A DNA stretch of 64,000 bases. Source: JBGQDM01 sp041495845. GTDB taxonomy: Bacteria; Acidobacteriota; Terriglobia; Terriglobales; Acidobacteriaceae. Position 1 is the first letter of the stretch; the number at the start of each line of letters is the position of its first letter. The notes under the pieces were generated by a model that was not told the origin of the DNA, did no database searches, and saw only the letters and a list, made by a program, of their open reading frames with translations. Location of the stretch: NCBI GenBank assembly GCA_041495845.1, contig JBGQDM010000005.1, positions 6,139 to 70,138 of the forward strand, read 5' to 3'. Positions 27,776 to 36,936 of this stretch are shown piece by piece. The position numbers were made by a program, and so were the translations under genes.

Positions 27776-30700
27776 ATGAGTTGCCGGCTACTGGGTTGTT
27801 TCGTAACTCCCGCGCTCCGTCCGCCGGCGGGTGTATTTTGCGCGCTGTTATTGTTCGTGCCTATACTGTTGGGGCAGGCGCGTGTCCCCGAACTGCCTTA
27901 TGTTCCGGGCAGGCTGCTGGTGCGTTTCAAACCTGCAACCAAGGCGCAGGCGATTTCGGCAGCCCACGCCAAGGTACGCGGCAAGGTTTCCAAACGCTTT
28001 GGCCAGCTTCCCGGCCTGGAAGTCGTCGACCTCGCACCGGACATGCCACTGACCCGTGCTCTGGCGGCCTACCGCTCGGACCCCGGCGTCCTCTATGCCG
28101 AGCCGGACTATATCCTGCACGTGCAAGCCATCCCAAACGATCCCGACTTTTCTCAGCTCTGGGGTATGAGCAACATCAATGCACCAGCAGCCTGGAGCAA
28201 GTCGACGGGTAGCTCCAATGTGGTGGTCGCGGTCATCGATACGGGCGTTGACTACACCCACGAAGACCTGGCCGCGAACGTGTGGAACAATCCCGGCGAC
28301 TGCAACTCCAATGGCATTGACGACGACAACTCGGGCTATGTGGACGATTGCTACGGTATCGATGTGGTCAACCGCGACTCCGACCCCATGGACGACAACA
28401 GCCACGGCACCCACGTTTCGGGCACCATTGGCGCTGTCGGCAACAATTCCATCGGCGTCGTGGGCGTGAACTGGGACGTGAAGATCCTGGCCTGCAAGTT
28501 TCTCGGTGCCGACGGCTCCGGTCCGAGCTCAGGCGCGATCGAGTGCCTCGACTACATCGCGCACTTGAAATCCATGGGAGTTCCCATCGTGGCCAGCAAC
28601 AACAGTTGGGGTGGGCCCGGCATCAGCGCCATCGCCCCCAGCGCCAGTTTGAAAGATGCCATTCGCCTCAACCTGGAGCGCGAGATCCTGTTCGTGGTGG
28701 CCGCCGGTAACGGCGGTTGGGACAAGATTGGTGACGACAATGATCGTGCCATGGGGAACGCAGCGAATACCGACCTCCCGAACATCATCTCGGTTGCAGC
28801 CATCAACAGCAGTAATAGTCTGACGGCTTTCTCCAATTTTGGCCGCCACACAGTCCACATCGGAGCTCCAGGCGACAACATCCGCAGCACGGTGCCTAAG
28901 GCGCTCGCGCCCGCGGGGTACGCCAACTTCCGCGGGACCTCGATGGCGACACCTCACGTCACGGGAGTCGCCGCTCTGCTCAAGGCTTGGAACCCGGCGC
29001 TGACGTGGTGGGAAATCCGCAATCTGATCTTGACGGGCGGCACGCCCACTGCGGGTCTTGCCAAGACGATTGCGAAGTCCCGGCTCAGCGCCTCCGGTGC
29101 CATGGATTGCACCGACGCTGTCCTGCTGGCCCGCTTCCGCCCGGAAATGGACGTGGTCGGGGCGGCGGTGGGTAACGCCATTCCCGTCTCTGCCTACCAC
29201 CTGAAATGTGCCGCGCCCAACGGTGACGTCGTTGCAACCGTAAGCACGGGTGAGACCCTTACGCTCAAAGACGATGGCATTGCGCCCGATGTCATTGCCG
29301 GCGATGGGCTCTACGCCGCGAACTATGTTCCCCGGGCTGTCGGGCAGTACGTGATCACTTTGCCCAATGCCGAAGTTCTTACCATCAACGTTCTTCAACC
29401 CTATTTGTTCGAGAAGGTCTCCGAGCCCTACCGCTATATTGCGGGCACGAACCTGGATCTGGACGCAGCCGAGTGTGCCGCGGTCACGCCCCCGTTCCCG
29501 CTCCGCTTTGGCGGGATTGCCTACGATAGCGTTTACATCTCTCCCCACGGCAGCGTCAGCTTTGGACAACCGTGGTGTGACCCGAACGCCTGGCCCACAC
29601 CGATGCCGTGGCCAGTGAACTGGGTTGCGCCGTTCATGGCGAGCCTGGCCCCGTTCAAGGGTTCGCCGAAGAACGCCTGGTACGAGATCAGCGGCACCGC
29701 GCCCAATCGGGAGATGGTTGTCGAGTGGCGCGACCTCCCGATGTTCCCGATGCAGCAGGCGCCAACCATCCAGGAAACGGAGACCGTGGCATTCCAGCTC
29801 GTGTTCTTTGAGGGTCAGGACGACATCGTATTTGCCTACCAGGACACCGTCTTCGGCGGTGTCAGTGCGTGGTATGACCATGGACGCGATGCCGCGGTGG
29901 GTATTCAGGTGGCGGGTACGGTCGGTACGCAGTACAACGAATGGGGCCAGGACGCCGTCTTCGACGGCGACGCGATCCGATGGACGCCCACAAGTGGGCC
30001 GGTGATCAGTTACGTTGACCCCTCCCTCCGCGCCCCGGCGTGGCCATCGCAAACCATCAATGTGGTCGGTAACACTTTCCGTTCTGATTCCTTTGTGCGC
30101 ATCGCCAAGGCCGGTGTCGTTACTCCTCTAGCGACCACCTTCCGGTCAGAAACCAAGCTAGAAGCCTCGCTGCCGAGGGAGGTCGTCTCCGTTCCCGGCT
30201 CGTACTACATCACGGTAAGCAATCCTGCCCCCAGTGGCGAGCTCGTCTCGAACCCCCGCCTGTTTATGAGCATGTACCCGCCTCCGGTGATCGACCGCGT
30301 CGAACCGGCAAGCCGCGCAGCCGGCAGCGGCCAGTTCACCCTCCACGTGTTCGGCTCAGGGTATGTCGGTGACCTAGCCACGATTTGGTGGAACGGGTGG
30401 GCCCGCCCAACCACGGTCGTATCTGCCAATGAACTCTCGGTCAGTATCAACGAGTGGGACGTGCAGCAGCCCGGCACCGTCAAGCTGACCCTGGGCCAGG
30501 AAGCCTGGGCCGCCGACGAGGAGTTGTATTCGATCAGCGGCTACGCTTTGAAGGCTGCCCAACCAGCAGCACAAACCGTCAAGGCTGGTGGTGTCGCGAA
30601 CTACAACCTTACTATCGAACCGACCGGCAATTACGACGCGCCCATCACGTTCCAGTGCCGGGGAAATCCTGCAACTACGGCTTGCGCGTTCACTCCCGCG

Positions 30701-31063
30701 ACGGTGACGCCAGGGAGCACCGCCGCGCCGGTACAGTTGAAGGTAACCACAACGGGCGTCACCAGCGCATCCCTGGGCGGGATACAGCCAGGATTATCTG
30801 TCTGGCTCGGCGCGTTCCTCTTGTTTCCGACCGTTGGTCTTTTGTTCGGCGGCCGCAGCTCGCGGCGGCGCGCTGCCGTGTTGCTCGTACTCGTACTCGG
30901 TTGTGTCGCGACCTTGCCGTCTTGTGGTGGGAGTGGGAGTGGCGGCGGCAGCCCTGCGCCGAAGCCGGGTACCACACCTGGAACTTATGCCATCATGATC
31001 ATCGGTACCTCCGGGACGTACAGTTCGAGCACTACGGTGAGCGTTACGATCACGCAACCGTGA
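27776..31063 (+). CDS. Secreted subtilisin-like serine protease (S8) with Ig-like domains
   Basis: A 1095-residue protein from ATG 27776, with GAGGAG upstream. Signal peptide at about residues 17-38; an inhibitor-like propeptide (PGRLLVRFKPATKAQAISAA...LPGLEVVDL) follows. The catalytic triad is D155 (AVIDTGVDYTHEDL), H210 (NSHGTHVSGTIGA) and S389 (GTSMATPHVTGVAALL). Beta-sandwich and IPT-type domains lie downstream. Near the C-terminus are a hydrophobic/basic segment (WLGAFLLFPTVGLLFGGRSS), then SCGGSGSGGGSPAP and a final Ig-like strand TSGTYSSSTTVSVTIT. Likely an extracellular protease, possibly membrane- or sorting-anchored. Confidence 0.9.
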   Translation: MSCRLLGCFVTPALRPPAGVFCALLLFVPILLGQARVPELPYVPGRLLVRFKPATKAQAISAAHAKVRGKVSKRFGQLPGLEVVDLAPDMPLTRALAAYRSDPGVLYAEPDYILHVQAIPNDPDFSQLWGMSNINAPAAWSKSTGSSNVVVAVIDTGVDYTHEDLAANVWNNPGDCNSNGIDDDNSGYVDDCYGIDVVNRDSDPMDDNSHGTHVSGTIGAVGNNSIGVVGVNWDVKILACKFLGADGSGPSSGAIECLDYIAHLKSMGVPIVASNNSWGGPGISAIAPSASLKDAIRLNLEREILFVVAAGNGGWDKIGDDNDRAMGNAANTDLPNIISVAAINSSNSLTAFSNFGRHTVHIGAPGDNIRSTVPKALAPAGYANFRGTSMATPHVTGVAALLKAWNPALTWWEIRNLILTGGTPTAGLAKTIAKSRLSASGAMDCTDAVLLARFRPEMDVVGAAVGNAIPVSAYHLKCAAPNGDVVATVSTGETLTLKDDGIAPDVIAGDGLYAANYVPRAVGQYVITLPNAEVLTINVLQPYLFEKVSEPYRYIAGTNLDLDAAECAAVTPPFPLRFGGIAYDSVYISPHGSVSFGQPWCDPNAWPTPMPWPVNWVAPFMASLAPFKGSPKNAWYEISGTAPNREMVVEWRDLPMFPMQQAPTIQETETVAFQLVFFEGQDDIVFAYQDTVFGGVSAWYDHGRDAAVGIQVAGTVGTQYNEWGQDAVFDGDAIRWTPTSGPVISYVDPSLRAPAWPSQTINVVGNTFRSDSFVRIAKAGVVTPLATTFRSETKLEASLPREVVSVPGSYYITVSNPAPSGELVSNPRLFMSMYPPPVIDRVEPASRAAGSGQFTLHVFGSGYVGDLATIWWNGWARPTTVVSANELSVSINEWDVQQPGTVKLTLGQEAWAADEELYSISGYALKAAQPAAQTVKAGGVANYNLTIEPTGNYDAPITFQCRGNPATTACAFTPATVTPGSTAAPVQLKVTTTGVTSASLGGIQPGLSVWLGAFLLFPTVGLLFGGRSSRRRAAVLLVLVLGCVATLPSCGGSGSGGGSPAPKPGTTPGTYAIMIIGTSGTYSSSTTVSVTITQP

Positions 31064-31092
31064 ACGCCCTACCGTGCCTGCGTGGGCCGCCA

Positions 31093-31878
31093 TCATCGGT
31101 GACGCGAGTTGTTGCCCACCACCAGTAACGTGCTTCCGAACGGCGCGGGAAGCGGCGTGAACAGTTTTTGCTCCGCGCGGGAGACAAAATAGAGGGTACG
31201 GTTCAGCCAGGCCGGCGGGATTCTGGGATTCGACGGCTGGGCCCGCGTAATCTTTTCGACGGCCCGCACCAGCATCTTCACGGCAAAAGGCCACTGATAC
31301 CAATAGCGCATCACTTCAACCCGCATCCCGGCCTGATCGGAGATGCGCCGGAAACTGCGCTTGGTATAGCGGGCAAGGTGATGGTTCAGGTCGTCGTGCG
31401 TCGTCCAGATGAGATTGAACGCCGGAACGGTGATGGCGATTTTCCCTGCCGGCGCCAGCAGGGTCAATGCATGTTGCAAGGCGGCGACCGGCTCCGCCAG
31501 GTGCTCGAGGACATCCAGCATGGTGATCAGTCCATAGCTTTTCCCCGGCTGGAACTGCGCATCAAAGGGAGCGACACGAATTCGCTTACGATGCGGGCCG
31601 TTGGGATCGAGCAGGTCAGCGGAGAACTCGATGCCTTCCACTTCGCCGAATTGGCTGAGTTGATCGAAGAAGAGTCCGTCGCCGCAGCCGACGTCGAGAA
31701 TGCTGCCAAACCCTCCGTCTGGCAGGATGTTTCGCAGAACGTCGAGGATCGCGGCTTCTCGGGAACGCCACCACCAGTGCTTCTCGTAGAGTTGGCGATA
31801 GACCTGGCCGTAGAGGGGGTCCACGCGTTTACCTGGGCACGGCCGCTGAAGAGCGCGGGTCGCGCGCATGCTCGTCAT
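31093..31878 (-). CDS. SAM-dependent methyltransferase
   Basis: A 261-residue class I methyltransferase with motif I ILDVGCGDGLFFDQL, acidic motif II region VEGIEFSAD and MLDVLEHLAEP. The C-terminal part has a hydrophobic segment. The ATG at 31878 overlaps the GT2 gene by 50 nt; ATG 31869 or GTG 31824 are alternatives and no strong ribosome site decides. It is the last gene of a coupled cluster with a GT2 enzyme, another methyltransferase and a membrane glycosyltransferase, so a glycolipid or polyprenyl-linked substrate is likely. Confidence 0.85.
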   Translation of the reverse strand: MTSMRATRALQRPCPGKRVDPLYGQVYRQLYEKHWWWRSREAAILDVLRNILPDGGFGSILDVGCGDGLFFDQLSQFGEVEGIEFSADLLDPNGPHRKRIRVAPFDAQFQPGKSYGLITMLDVLEHLAEPVAALQHALTLLAPAGKIAITVPAFNLIWTTHDDLNHHLARYTKRSFRRISDQAGMRVEVMRYWYQWPFAVKMLVRAVEKITRAQPSNPRIPPAWLNRTLYFVSRAEQKLFTPLPAPFGSTLLVVGNNSRHR

Positions 31879-32827
31879 GCTCTTCAGGGACCAGCGGCGA
31901 ACGGATGATGCGTCCGACGATGTAGTTGGGGCGCGCTTTCACTTCTTCGTAAATCCGCCCAACGTATTCGCCGATCACTCCGAGGAAAAGAAGGATGAAA
32001 CCGGAAAGCAGCGTCACCAGCACGGTGAGAGCGGTAAAGCCTTTGGGTGACTGGTTGAGAAAAAACTTGGCGTAGACCGAATAGAGCGAAAACAGCAGGG
32101 CGAACAGAATGCCGAGCGCACCCAAGACGGTCGCAGCCCGGAGAGGAACGATGGAAAAAGCGAAGATCCCGTCCGAGGCCAGCTTGAGCAGGCGCATCGG
32201 TCTGTACTTGGTGCGGCCGGAGTGGCGTTCGGCGCGCTCCACGGGGATCCCAATCTGCGGGTAGCCGACCCAGGTGCGCAGGCCGCGAAGGTAGCGCTGG
32301 TGCTCGGGCAGGCTGCGGACCTGATCCAGCACGCGCCGCGACATCAGGCCGAAGTCCCCAGAGTCCAGCGGGAGCCGGATGTCGGAGAGGGATGCGATCA
32401 AGCGGTAGAACAGGTAGTAGCAGGCGCGCAACCAGAGCGGTTCCTTGCGCCGGATGCGTTGCGCGTACACGACGTCATAGCCTTCCTGGAATTTCGCCAG
32501 AAATTGCGGAATGGTCTCGGGCGTATCTTGCAGATCGCCGTCCATGATGACAACAGCATCGCCGGAGACATGGTCGAGGGCGGCGGAAATGGCGGCTTGA
32601 TGTCCAAAATTGCGCGAGAGAGAAAGCGCGGTGATGCGCGAGTCGGCTTGCGTCGCTGCTTCGAGCAGGGCCAGCGTCCGGTCGGTGGAGCCGTCGTCCA
32701 CGAAGACGATCTCGTGCGGCCCGCCGGGGATGGAGTCGAGCACCGCTCCGGTCCGGCGCAGCAGTTCCGGCAGCACCGACTCCTCGTTGTGCACTGGGAT
32801 TGCCAGCGAAAGCCGCAAGCCTGTCAC
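31829..32827 (-). CDS. Family 2 glycosyltransferase (DPM1/ArnC-like, membrane)
   Basis: A 332-residue protein. GTG at 32827 forms a GTGA overlap with the stop of the upstream methyltransferase, and the GT2 fold starts immediately (RLSLAIPVHNEESVLPELL), so longer starts are rejected. Motifs: IVFVDDGSTDRT, VIMDGDLQDTPE (metal-binding DxD-like) and QxxRW-region. Two C-terminal membrane helices (about 235-260 and 275-300) match polyprenyl-phosphate glycosyltransferases. Likely loads a sugar onto undecaprenyl phosphate for the neighbouring GT39-like enzyme. Confidence 0.9.
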   Translation of the reverse strand: MTGLRLSLAIPVHNEESVLPELLRRTGAVLDSIPGGPHEIVFVDDGSTDRTLALLEAATQADSRITALSLSRNFGHQAAISAALDHVSGDAVVIMDGDLQDTPETIPQFLAKFQEGYDVVYAQRIRRKEPLWLRACYYLFYRLIASLSDIRLPLDSGDFGLMSRRVLDQVRSLPEHQRYLRGLRTWVGYPQIGIPVERAERHSGRTKYRPMRLLKLASDGIFAFSIVPLRAATVLGALGILFALLFSLYSVYAKFFLNQSPKGFTALTVLVTLLSGFILLFLGVIGEYVGRIYEEVKARPNYIVGRIIRSPLVPEEHDEHARDPRSSAAVPR

Positions 32828-33426
32828 CTCGGGGCACGTCCTTTGCAATAGATCATATTCCACAACGGCACGCCGAAGGCAGAGAGAGGATAGGGTTGAA
32901 AAACAACGATCTCGAAATGGCGTTGGAATAGCTCGCGCCACCGTTCCAGCGGGCGGGCGAACCGGCCGCGGTCCCAACGGGCGAGCTGACGCGCAATTCC
33001 CCGTTTCTCAGGCTCCACCAGCTCCAGGAGATGAACGTGACCCTGGGGCGTGAGCAGCCTGTTGAGGTGCGCAAGAATTCGCTCGGTGCCGGCGTCATCA
33101 ATGTGATGGAGGATGCTGTTGACGAGGATGAAATCGAATCGCGCGCCCGGCTCGACCTCGTAGGTGGTGACATCGGCAACGACGAAGTCGCCCTGGTGCT
33201 GGCGACGGGCGTTGGCGATGTAATCGGGGTTGAAGTCGAGCCCCAGGTAGTACGCATGTTGGAAATGCGGCGCATTGGTGCCGGGGCCACAGCCGACATC
33301 GAGGACGCGTCGAACCTCGCGAAGATCGTTGTGAGCGAGCACGGGAGCAAACTTCCGGTCCGCGAAGGGGGCCTGCCAGAGCCGATACACGATCGGACTT
33401 TCAAGAATCGTGTCCTTGAGGCTCAT
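32824..33426 (-). CDS. SAM-dependent methyltransferase
   Basis: A 200-residue class I methyltransferase from ATG 33426 (MSLKDTILESPIVYRLWQAPF), which overlaps the stop of the glycosyltransferase by ATGA. It has VRRVLDVGCGPGTNAPHF (motif I), YYLGLDFNPDYI and FDFILVNSILHHI. It resembles small methyltransferases in lipid and polysaccharide clusters. Substrate unknown. Coupled at both ends (ATGA and GTGA). Confidence 0.85.
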   Translation of the reverse strand: MSLKDTILESPIVYRLWQAPFADRKFAPVLAHNDLREVRRVLDVGCGPGTNAPHFQHAYYLGLDFNPDYIANARRQHQGDFVVADVTTYEVEPGARFDFILVNSILHHIDDAGTERILAHLNRLLTPQGHVHLLELVEPEKRGIARQLARWDRGRFARPLERWRELFQRHFEIVVFQPYPLSAFGVPLWNMIYCKGRAPR

Positions 33427-35363
33427 GGCTTCCACCTTACCTCAAGGGTGCCAACGGTTTCGCTTTCCGGATACAGGTTCCGGATTTCGGCAACGAATTC
33501 GGGATCGAGCGAGGGAGAAAACCCTGGCGTTCCCAGCTGCTTTTTGTCGGTTTGTTCGGGGGTTTTGATCACCACAAGCTTGATCTGATGCACGGCAAGA
33601 AATTCGTGGATCCTGGACCTGGGATCGCCTGGCTCTTCCAGAAAGTCGAACAAAGCGCGCGACGGACTCTTCGATCCGGAGAGGAAGTAGAGTTCGGGCG
33701 CATCGGGTGCGGCAAAGATGTATTCACCCTGGCGATGCTGCTGAATCAGCGAAATCACCCTTTCGTACATTTGACCTTGCGCGGGCTTGACCCGGATTCC
33801 GGCGGCACGTGGCAGATGCAATTCGTAGGTCTGCTGTTCGCCGGTGTTCATCACGCCCATCGCGTTCACGTAGGACGGGGTGACTCGCAACACAAAGAAC
33901 GCAAGGTAGGTGAGGGCCACGGCGATGCTCAGAAAGCGGGAGTAGTCAGCATTGGCGGCGATCAGGGCGAACCAGGCGAGTAGGAGGAGCGGGAGAACGT
34001 AAACCAGGTAGATCGGCGCGGCGTAGGGATATTGGATGAGGTTGCACAAAACGGTGGTGGCAACCAGCGCGAAGGCCTGCGCGCTGATTCGGCGGGAGAA
34101 CGCTGCGACCACGGCGGTTGCCGGGACCAACAACACCAGCGCATCCCACAGGAAATGGTAAGTGCCCTTCTGAAACCCGGCGACGACCACGGACGTTGCC
34201 AGCAAAACGGCGATAAGAATTTTCGCGTTGCGGCGGAGCGGCTGGCGCAGATCGCAGGCGGCGACCAGTGTGTAGGTCAGCACTCCGGTGGCGAGCAGCC
34301 TCACCCACTTCAAATTGCTTGGTTCGAGCGAAGCATAGGTCAATCGCTTCGCAGAGAACACAAAGACGCCCTGGAACCAGCTGAGCAGCGAGCCGGTGGC
34401 AGCGTAAGGAACCAGGAACAGGACCACGGGTGCGGCAAAGCCGCCGAGGAGAGCGAGCGCATCGCCAAAGAGACGACGGAAGCGCCGGCTCGGGGCAGTG
34501 TAAGTGGCAGCGAATTCCCGCCAGACCAGTAATGACACCAAGGCCACACCGGGGATCACGAAGTGGATCCAGTAGCGGGGGGCATGGTTCCAGTGGATGA
34601 GTCGCACGAGAAGAAAGACGAAAACAGCGGACGCGGTGATTGCCACCAAGTTGAAAACGTTCGGGGCAGACCGCTGGTCGGAGCGGCGGTCGAGTTCCTG
34701 TTCGCGATAGAGCAGAAACAGCAGTGCGGCGGCGAGAAAGTAGAGCCCGGCGATCTTGGCGAGGAAAGAGAGCCCGCTGCACCCGCCGGCCACCACCAGC
34801 CAGCGACGACTGCCCGACTCCGTGATGCGAGATTCGGTGCAGCGAGACTCGGTGAAGCGAAAAAGAGCGAGTACGCCGAATGTAGCAAAGAAGAGGTTGT
34901 ACCAGGACGGGACCGCCTCGGAGTAATTGGGCAAACTCATCGCGATGGCGAGCAGCGTGGCCAACGCCGCGGCGCGCTCCGAAGCGAAGCGGCGGGCGAG
35001 GTTGAAGACGGCTGGGATCCAGGCAAGAAACAACAGGAACACCGGGTAGCGAATCGCGACCAGATTTACGCCGAACACTCGCATGGTGGCGGCGTTCAGC
35101 AGGGTCAGGCCACCGCTGTAGAGATCAATGAAATCGCGGTGCGGCAGTTCTCCGCGCAGCACGCGCTCGGCGGCCAGCGCGTAGGCGCCAGCATCATGCG
35201 GAATCCAACCTCGCTTCAGATAAACGCCACCGTAGAGTGCTCCCACCGCCAGCAAGGCGCAAACAATCAGCCAGCTCTGCGTCGAATACGGGCGCGGTAG
35301 GGACTTCGTGATCTCGGTGCCGGAGCCGATCACGCCGGTGTTTGCGGAAGCGGAAGTCGCCAT
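33423..35363 (-). CDS. Multi-pass membrane glycosyltransferase (GT39/ArnT-like)
   Basis: A 646-residue protein with about 10-12 membrane helices. The first loop contains the acidic pattern HDAGAYALAAERVLRGELPHRDF, typical of GT-C enzymes that use polyprenyl-phosphate sugars, then PSWYNLFFATFGVLALF. The C-terminal periplasmic domain (about 520-646) is soluble. It heads the coupled cluster with two methyltransferases and GT2. Its first 37 codons are duplicated 326 bp upstream. Confidence 0.82.
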   Translation of the reverse strand: MATSASANTGVIGSGTEITKSLPRPYSTQSWLIVCALLAVGALYGGVYLKRGWIPHDAGAYALAAERVLRGELPHRDFIDLYSGGLTLLNAATMRVFGVNLVAIRYPVFLLFLAWIPAVFNLARRFASERAAALATLLAIAMSLPNYSEAVPSWYNLFFATFGVLALFRFTESRCTESRITESGSRRWLVVAGGCSGLSFLAKIAGLYFLAAALLFLLYREQELDRRSDQRSAPNVFNLVAITASAVFVFLLVRLIHWNHAPRYWIHFVIPGVALVSLLVWREFAATYTAPSRRFRRLFGDALALLGGFAAPVVLFLVPYAATGSLLSWFQGVFVFSAKRLTYASLEPSNLKWVRLLATGVLTYTLVAACDLRQPLRRNAKILIAVLLATSVVVAGFQKGTYHFLWDALVLLVPATAVVAAFSRRISAQAFALVATTVLCNLIQYPYAAPIYLVYVLPLLLLAWFALIAANADYSRFLSIAVALTYLAFFVLRVTPSYVNAMGVMNTGEQQTYELHLPRAAGIRVKPAQGQMYERVISLIQQHRQGEYIFAAPDAPELYFLSGSKSPSRALFDFLEEPGDPRSRIHEFLAVHQIKLVVIKTPEQTDKKQLGTPGFSPSLDPEFVAEIRNLYPESETVGTLEVRWKP

Positions 35364-35578
35364 GGATTGTCCGCAAAGCTAGCCGGAGGGATGGAAGTTG
35401 TCAACGGAGCGCTCGAGCAGCGGAAGCGCGGTGGTGGCCTTTCTGTCCCCGCCTCGCGCATTGGCTGAATTCGGTGGTGCGAACATTCTGCCTCCCACCC
35501 TTGCAAAAAACGCAAGGATGGGGCACCCCCAGGGTTGCTGGTGCACGCGAAATTCAAGATCAAGGGTGGGCCACCCGC
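35253..35578. repeat. Tandem duplication, copy A (overlaps GT 5' end)
   Basis: This 326-nt unit contains the 5' end of the membrane glycosyltransferase gene (to its start codon at 35363) and upstream sequence with inverted CCACCC/GGGTGG words. Its left edge AAGGCGCAAACAATCAG matches copy B AAGGCGCAGACAATCAG at an offset of exactly 326 nt. The copies are roughly 80% identical (estimate by eye). Confidence 0.85.
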
Positions 35579-35899
35579 CAAGGCGCAGACAATCAGCCAG
35601 CTCTGCGTCGAATACGGGCGCGGTAGGGACCGGGTGATCTCGGTGCCGTAGCCGATCGCGCCAGTGGTTGCGGAAGCGGAAGTCGCCATGGATTGTCCGC
35701 AAAGCTAGCGGTAGGGCGGGAAGTTGTCAACGGAGCAGGCTGGCAGCGGCGGGCTTCCCGCCGGCGCCTCGCGCCTTCGCTGCATTCGCGGTGCGAAGAT
35801 TCTGCCTCCCGCCCTTTGCAAAGTGCGCAAAGAACGAGGCACCCACGGGTTTGGTGGTGCAAACGAAATTCAAAATCTAAGGGCGGTCCACCCCGCCAA
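35579..35899 (-). pseudogene. Tandem duplication, copy B with orphan start of the glycosyltransferase gene
   Basis: From ATG 35689 on the minus strand it encodes MATSASATTGAIGYGTEIT.., matching the first 37 residues of the downstream gene, then reads into unrelated sequence. Upstream parts (ATTCTGCCTCCCGCCCTTTG.., GGTCCACCC) also match copy A. It is a truncated 5' remnant and may carry a duplicated promoter. Confidence 0.8.
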
Positions 35900-35941
35900 G
35901 AGTCAAGGGCGGTCCACCCGCCCGTCTCGTTGAGTCCGGCT

Positions 35942-36418
35942 TCAGCGCAGCGCGGCACAGAGAGCGGTAATGTCGCCGGTGTTGAACTGATGCTTACCCT
36001 TCACCAGCGTTATTTCGCCGTTATACATGAGCATGTACCCCGCATCGATGTTGACCACGCCTTTCCCGGGAACATTGAAGTGGAACATCAGGCCGGCATG
36101 TTTCCATAGGCCGGGCGTGTCTTGAACATTTTCAAAAAAGTTGTAGCCCTCGGTCCGACCGGTAAGGCTCTTGCCATTCGACAAGTTTGTGACCGTATCC
36201 AGAAACTCGCCGTGAATGTGGTACCGGTTTAGGGAGCCATCGGGATTCAGGTAGGACGTGATGGTGACGTTGCCGGTCCAGTTATCTGAGAAATCAAAAT
36301 CGCCACAACTCATTGTGTAGACGCCACTCCAGAATTGGGTTTCCTTATCGGGCGGGGACGCTAGCGCGACTATCTGCAGGGCGAGGATGATCACAGCAGC
36401 CACGAGTACGCGTTTCAT
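35942..36418 (-). CDS. Secreted protein of unknown function
   Basis: A 158-residue protein with a clear signal peptide (MKRVLVAAVIILALQIVALA, cleavage near ALA-SPP). The mature part has an aromatic, beta-rich composition (TQFWSGVYTMSCGDFDFSDNW, GRTEGYNFFENVQ) and two Cys that could pair. No family recognised. It lies left of the casposon and downstream of a hairpin-forming 5' region. Confidence 0.7.
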   Translation of the reverse strand: MKRVLVAAVIILALQIVALASPPDKETQFWSGVYTMSCGDFDFSDNWTGNVTITSYLNPDGSLNRYHIHGEFLDTVTNLSNGKSLTGRTEGYNFFENVQDTPGLWKHAGLMFHFNVPGKGVVNIDAGYMLMYNGEITLVKGKHQFNTGDITALCAALR

Positions 36419-36442
36419 AAAGCCTCTCTTTTTGAACCAGGT

Positions 36443-36502
36443 GTCTCGCCTCGGGGGGTGTGCGTCTCAACAGGCGGGAACTGCTCTTCGGAGAGGCGAG
36501 AC
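36443..36502. repeat. Long-loop inverted repeat upstream of 35942-36418
   Basis: GTCTCGCCTC (36443-36452) and GAGGCGAGAC (36493-36502) are perfect 10-bp arms with a 40-nt loop, just upstream of the secreted protein gene and downstream of the weak frame 36506-36829. It could be an mRNA leader hairpin or the terminator of the upstream unit; no T-run follows. Confidence 0.5.
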
Positions 36503-36505
36503 GTG

Positions 36506-36829
36506 TTAATTCGATACGAAGGAGCGCGTCCTGTCAGTGAAATGGGTCACCTCTTGATGTGCGGTGACCGCCAAGAGCCACAGCGCAAAGCCTGGCCAGA
36601 CCTTAACTGATGCAAAATCGCGATTGCACTCATTGACCCGGTTGTGAGTGTAGTCGCCTTTTTTCACCAGCAATCCGGTGCGCTGCTCCATGGCCTCGCA
36701 GAGAAGTGCTATCAGGCTTAAGATGCTGTCCATGGCCAAGAAAACAGGAATGAGCAATTCGTCACTCTGGATCATCACGATTCTATTGTTGGCGCTTGCC
36801 GCATGGACGTACTTTAGGTAGACCAGCAC
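36506..36829 (-). CDS. Doubtful hypothetical protein
   Basis: A 107-codon frame with GTG start and GGGGAG six nt upstream. It contains a hydrophobic stretch (LLIPVFLAMDSILSLIALL). No family is recognised and composition does not separate it from chance. It lies just left of the casposon target site and could be remains of an older insertion. Confidence 0.3.
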   Translation of the reverse strand: MLVYLKYVHAASANNRIVMIQSDELLIPVFLAMDSILSLIALLCEAMEQRTGLLVKKGDYTHNRVNECNRDFASVKVWPGFALWLLAVTAHQEVTHFTDRTRSFVSN

Positions 36830-36888
36830 TCGCTCCCCTTGATCCGCCCGCGGGTTCTCCGCATTCCACGCACGCCCGCGCTGTTAGC

Positions 36889-36936
36889 TAAGTGGTAACG
36901 ATGTAGCAGTTTGCACTTCTGTATGGCTATCCCCCC
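36889..36936. repeat. Diverged casposon right end (relic)
   Basis: TGGTAACGATGTAGCAGTTTGC (starting about 36893) ending in CCCCCC next to the 14-bp target repeat resembles the casposon right TIR, TGGTAACGTGTAGCACTTTTGC, ending in CCC at the same junction. The conserved block lies 44 nt from the target repeat here and 41 nt in the real right end. This suggests that an older, related element once ended here. Confidence 0.6.

Noticed and set aside
28529..30052. Opposite-strand frame of 507 codons within the subtilase
   Set aside because: GC-rich shadow of a gene with complete D/H/S motifs.
35593..35958. Minus-strand frame of 121 codons upstream of the duplicated glycosyltransferase start
   Set aside because: It lies in the tandem duplication and repeat sequence and overlaps the orphan start in another frame.
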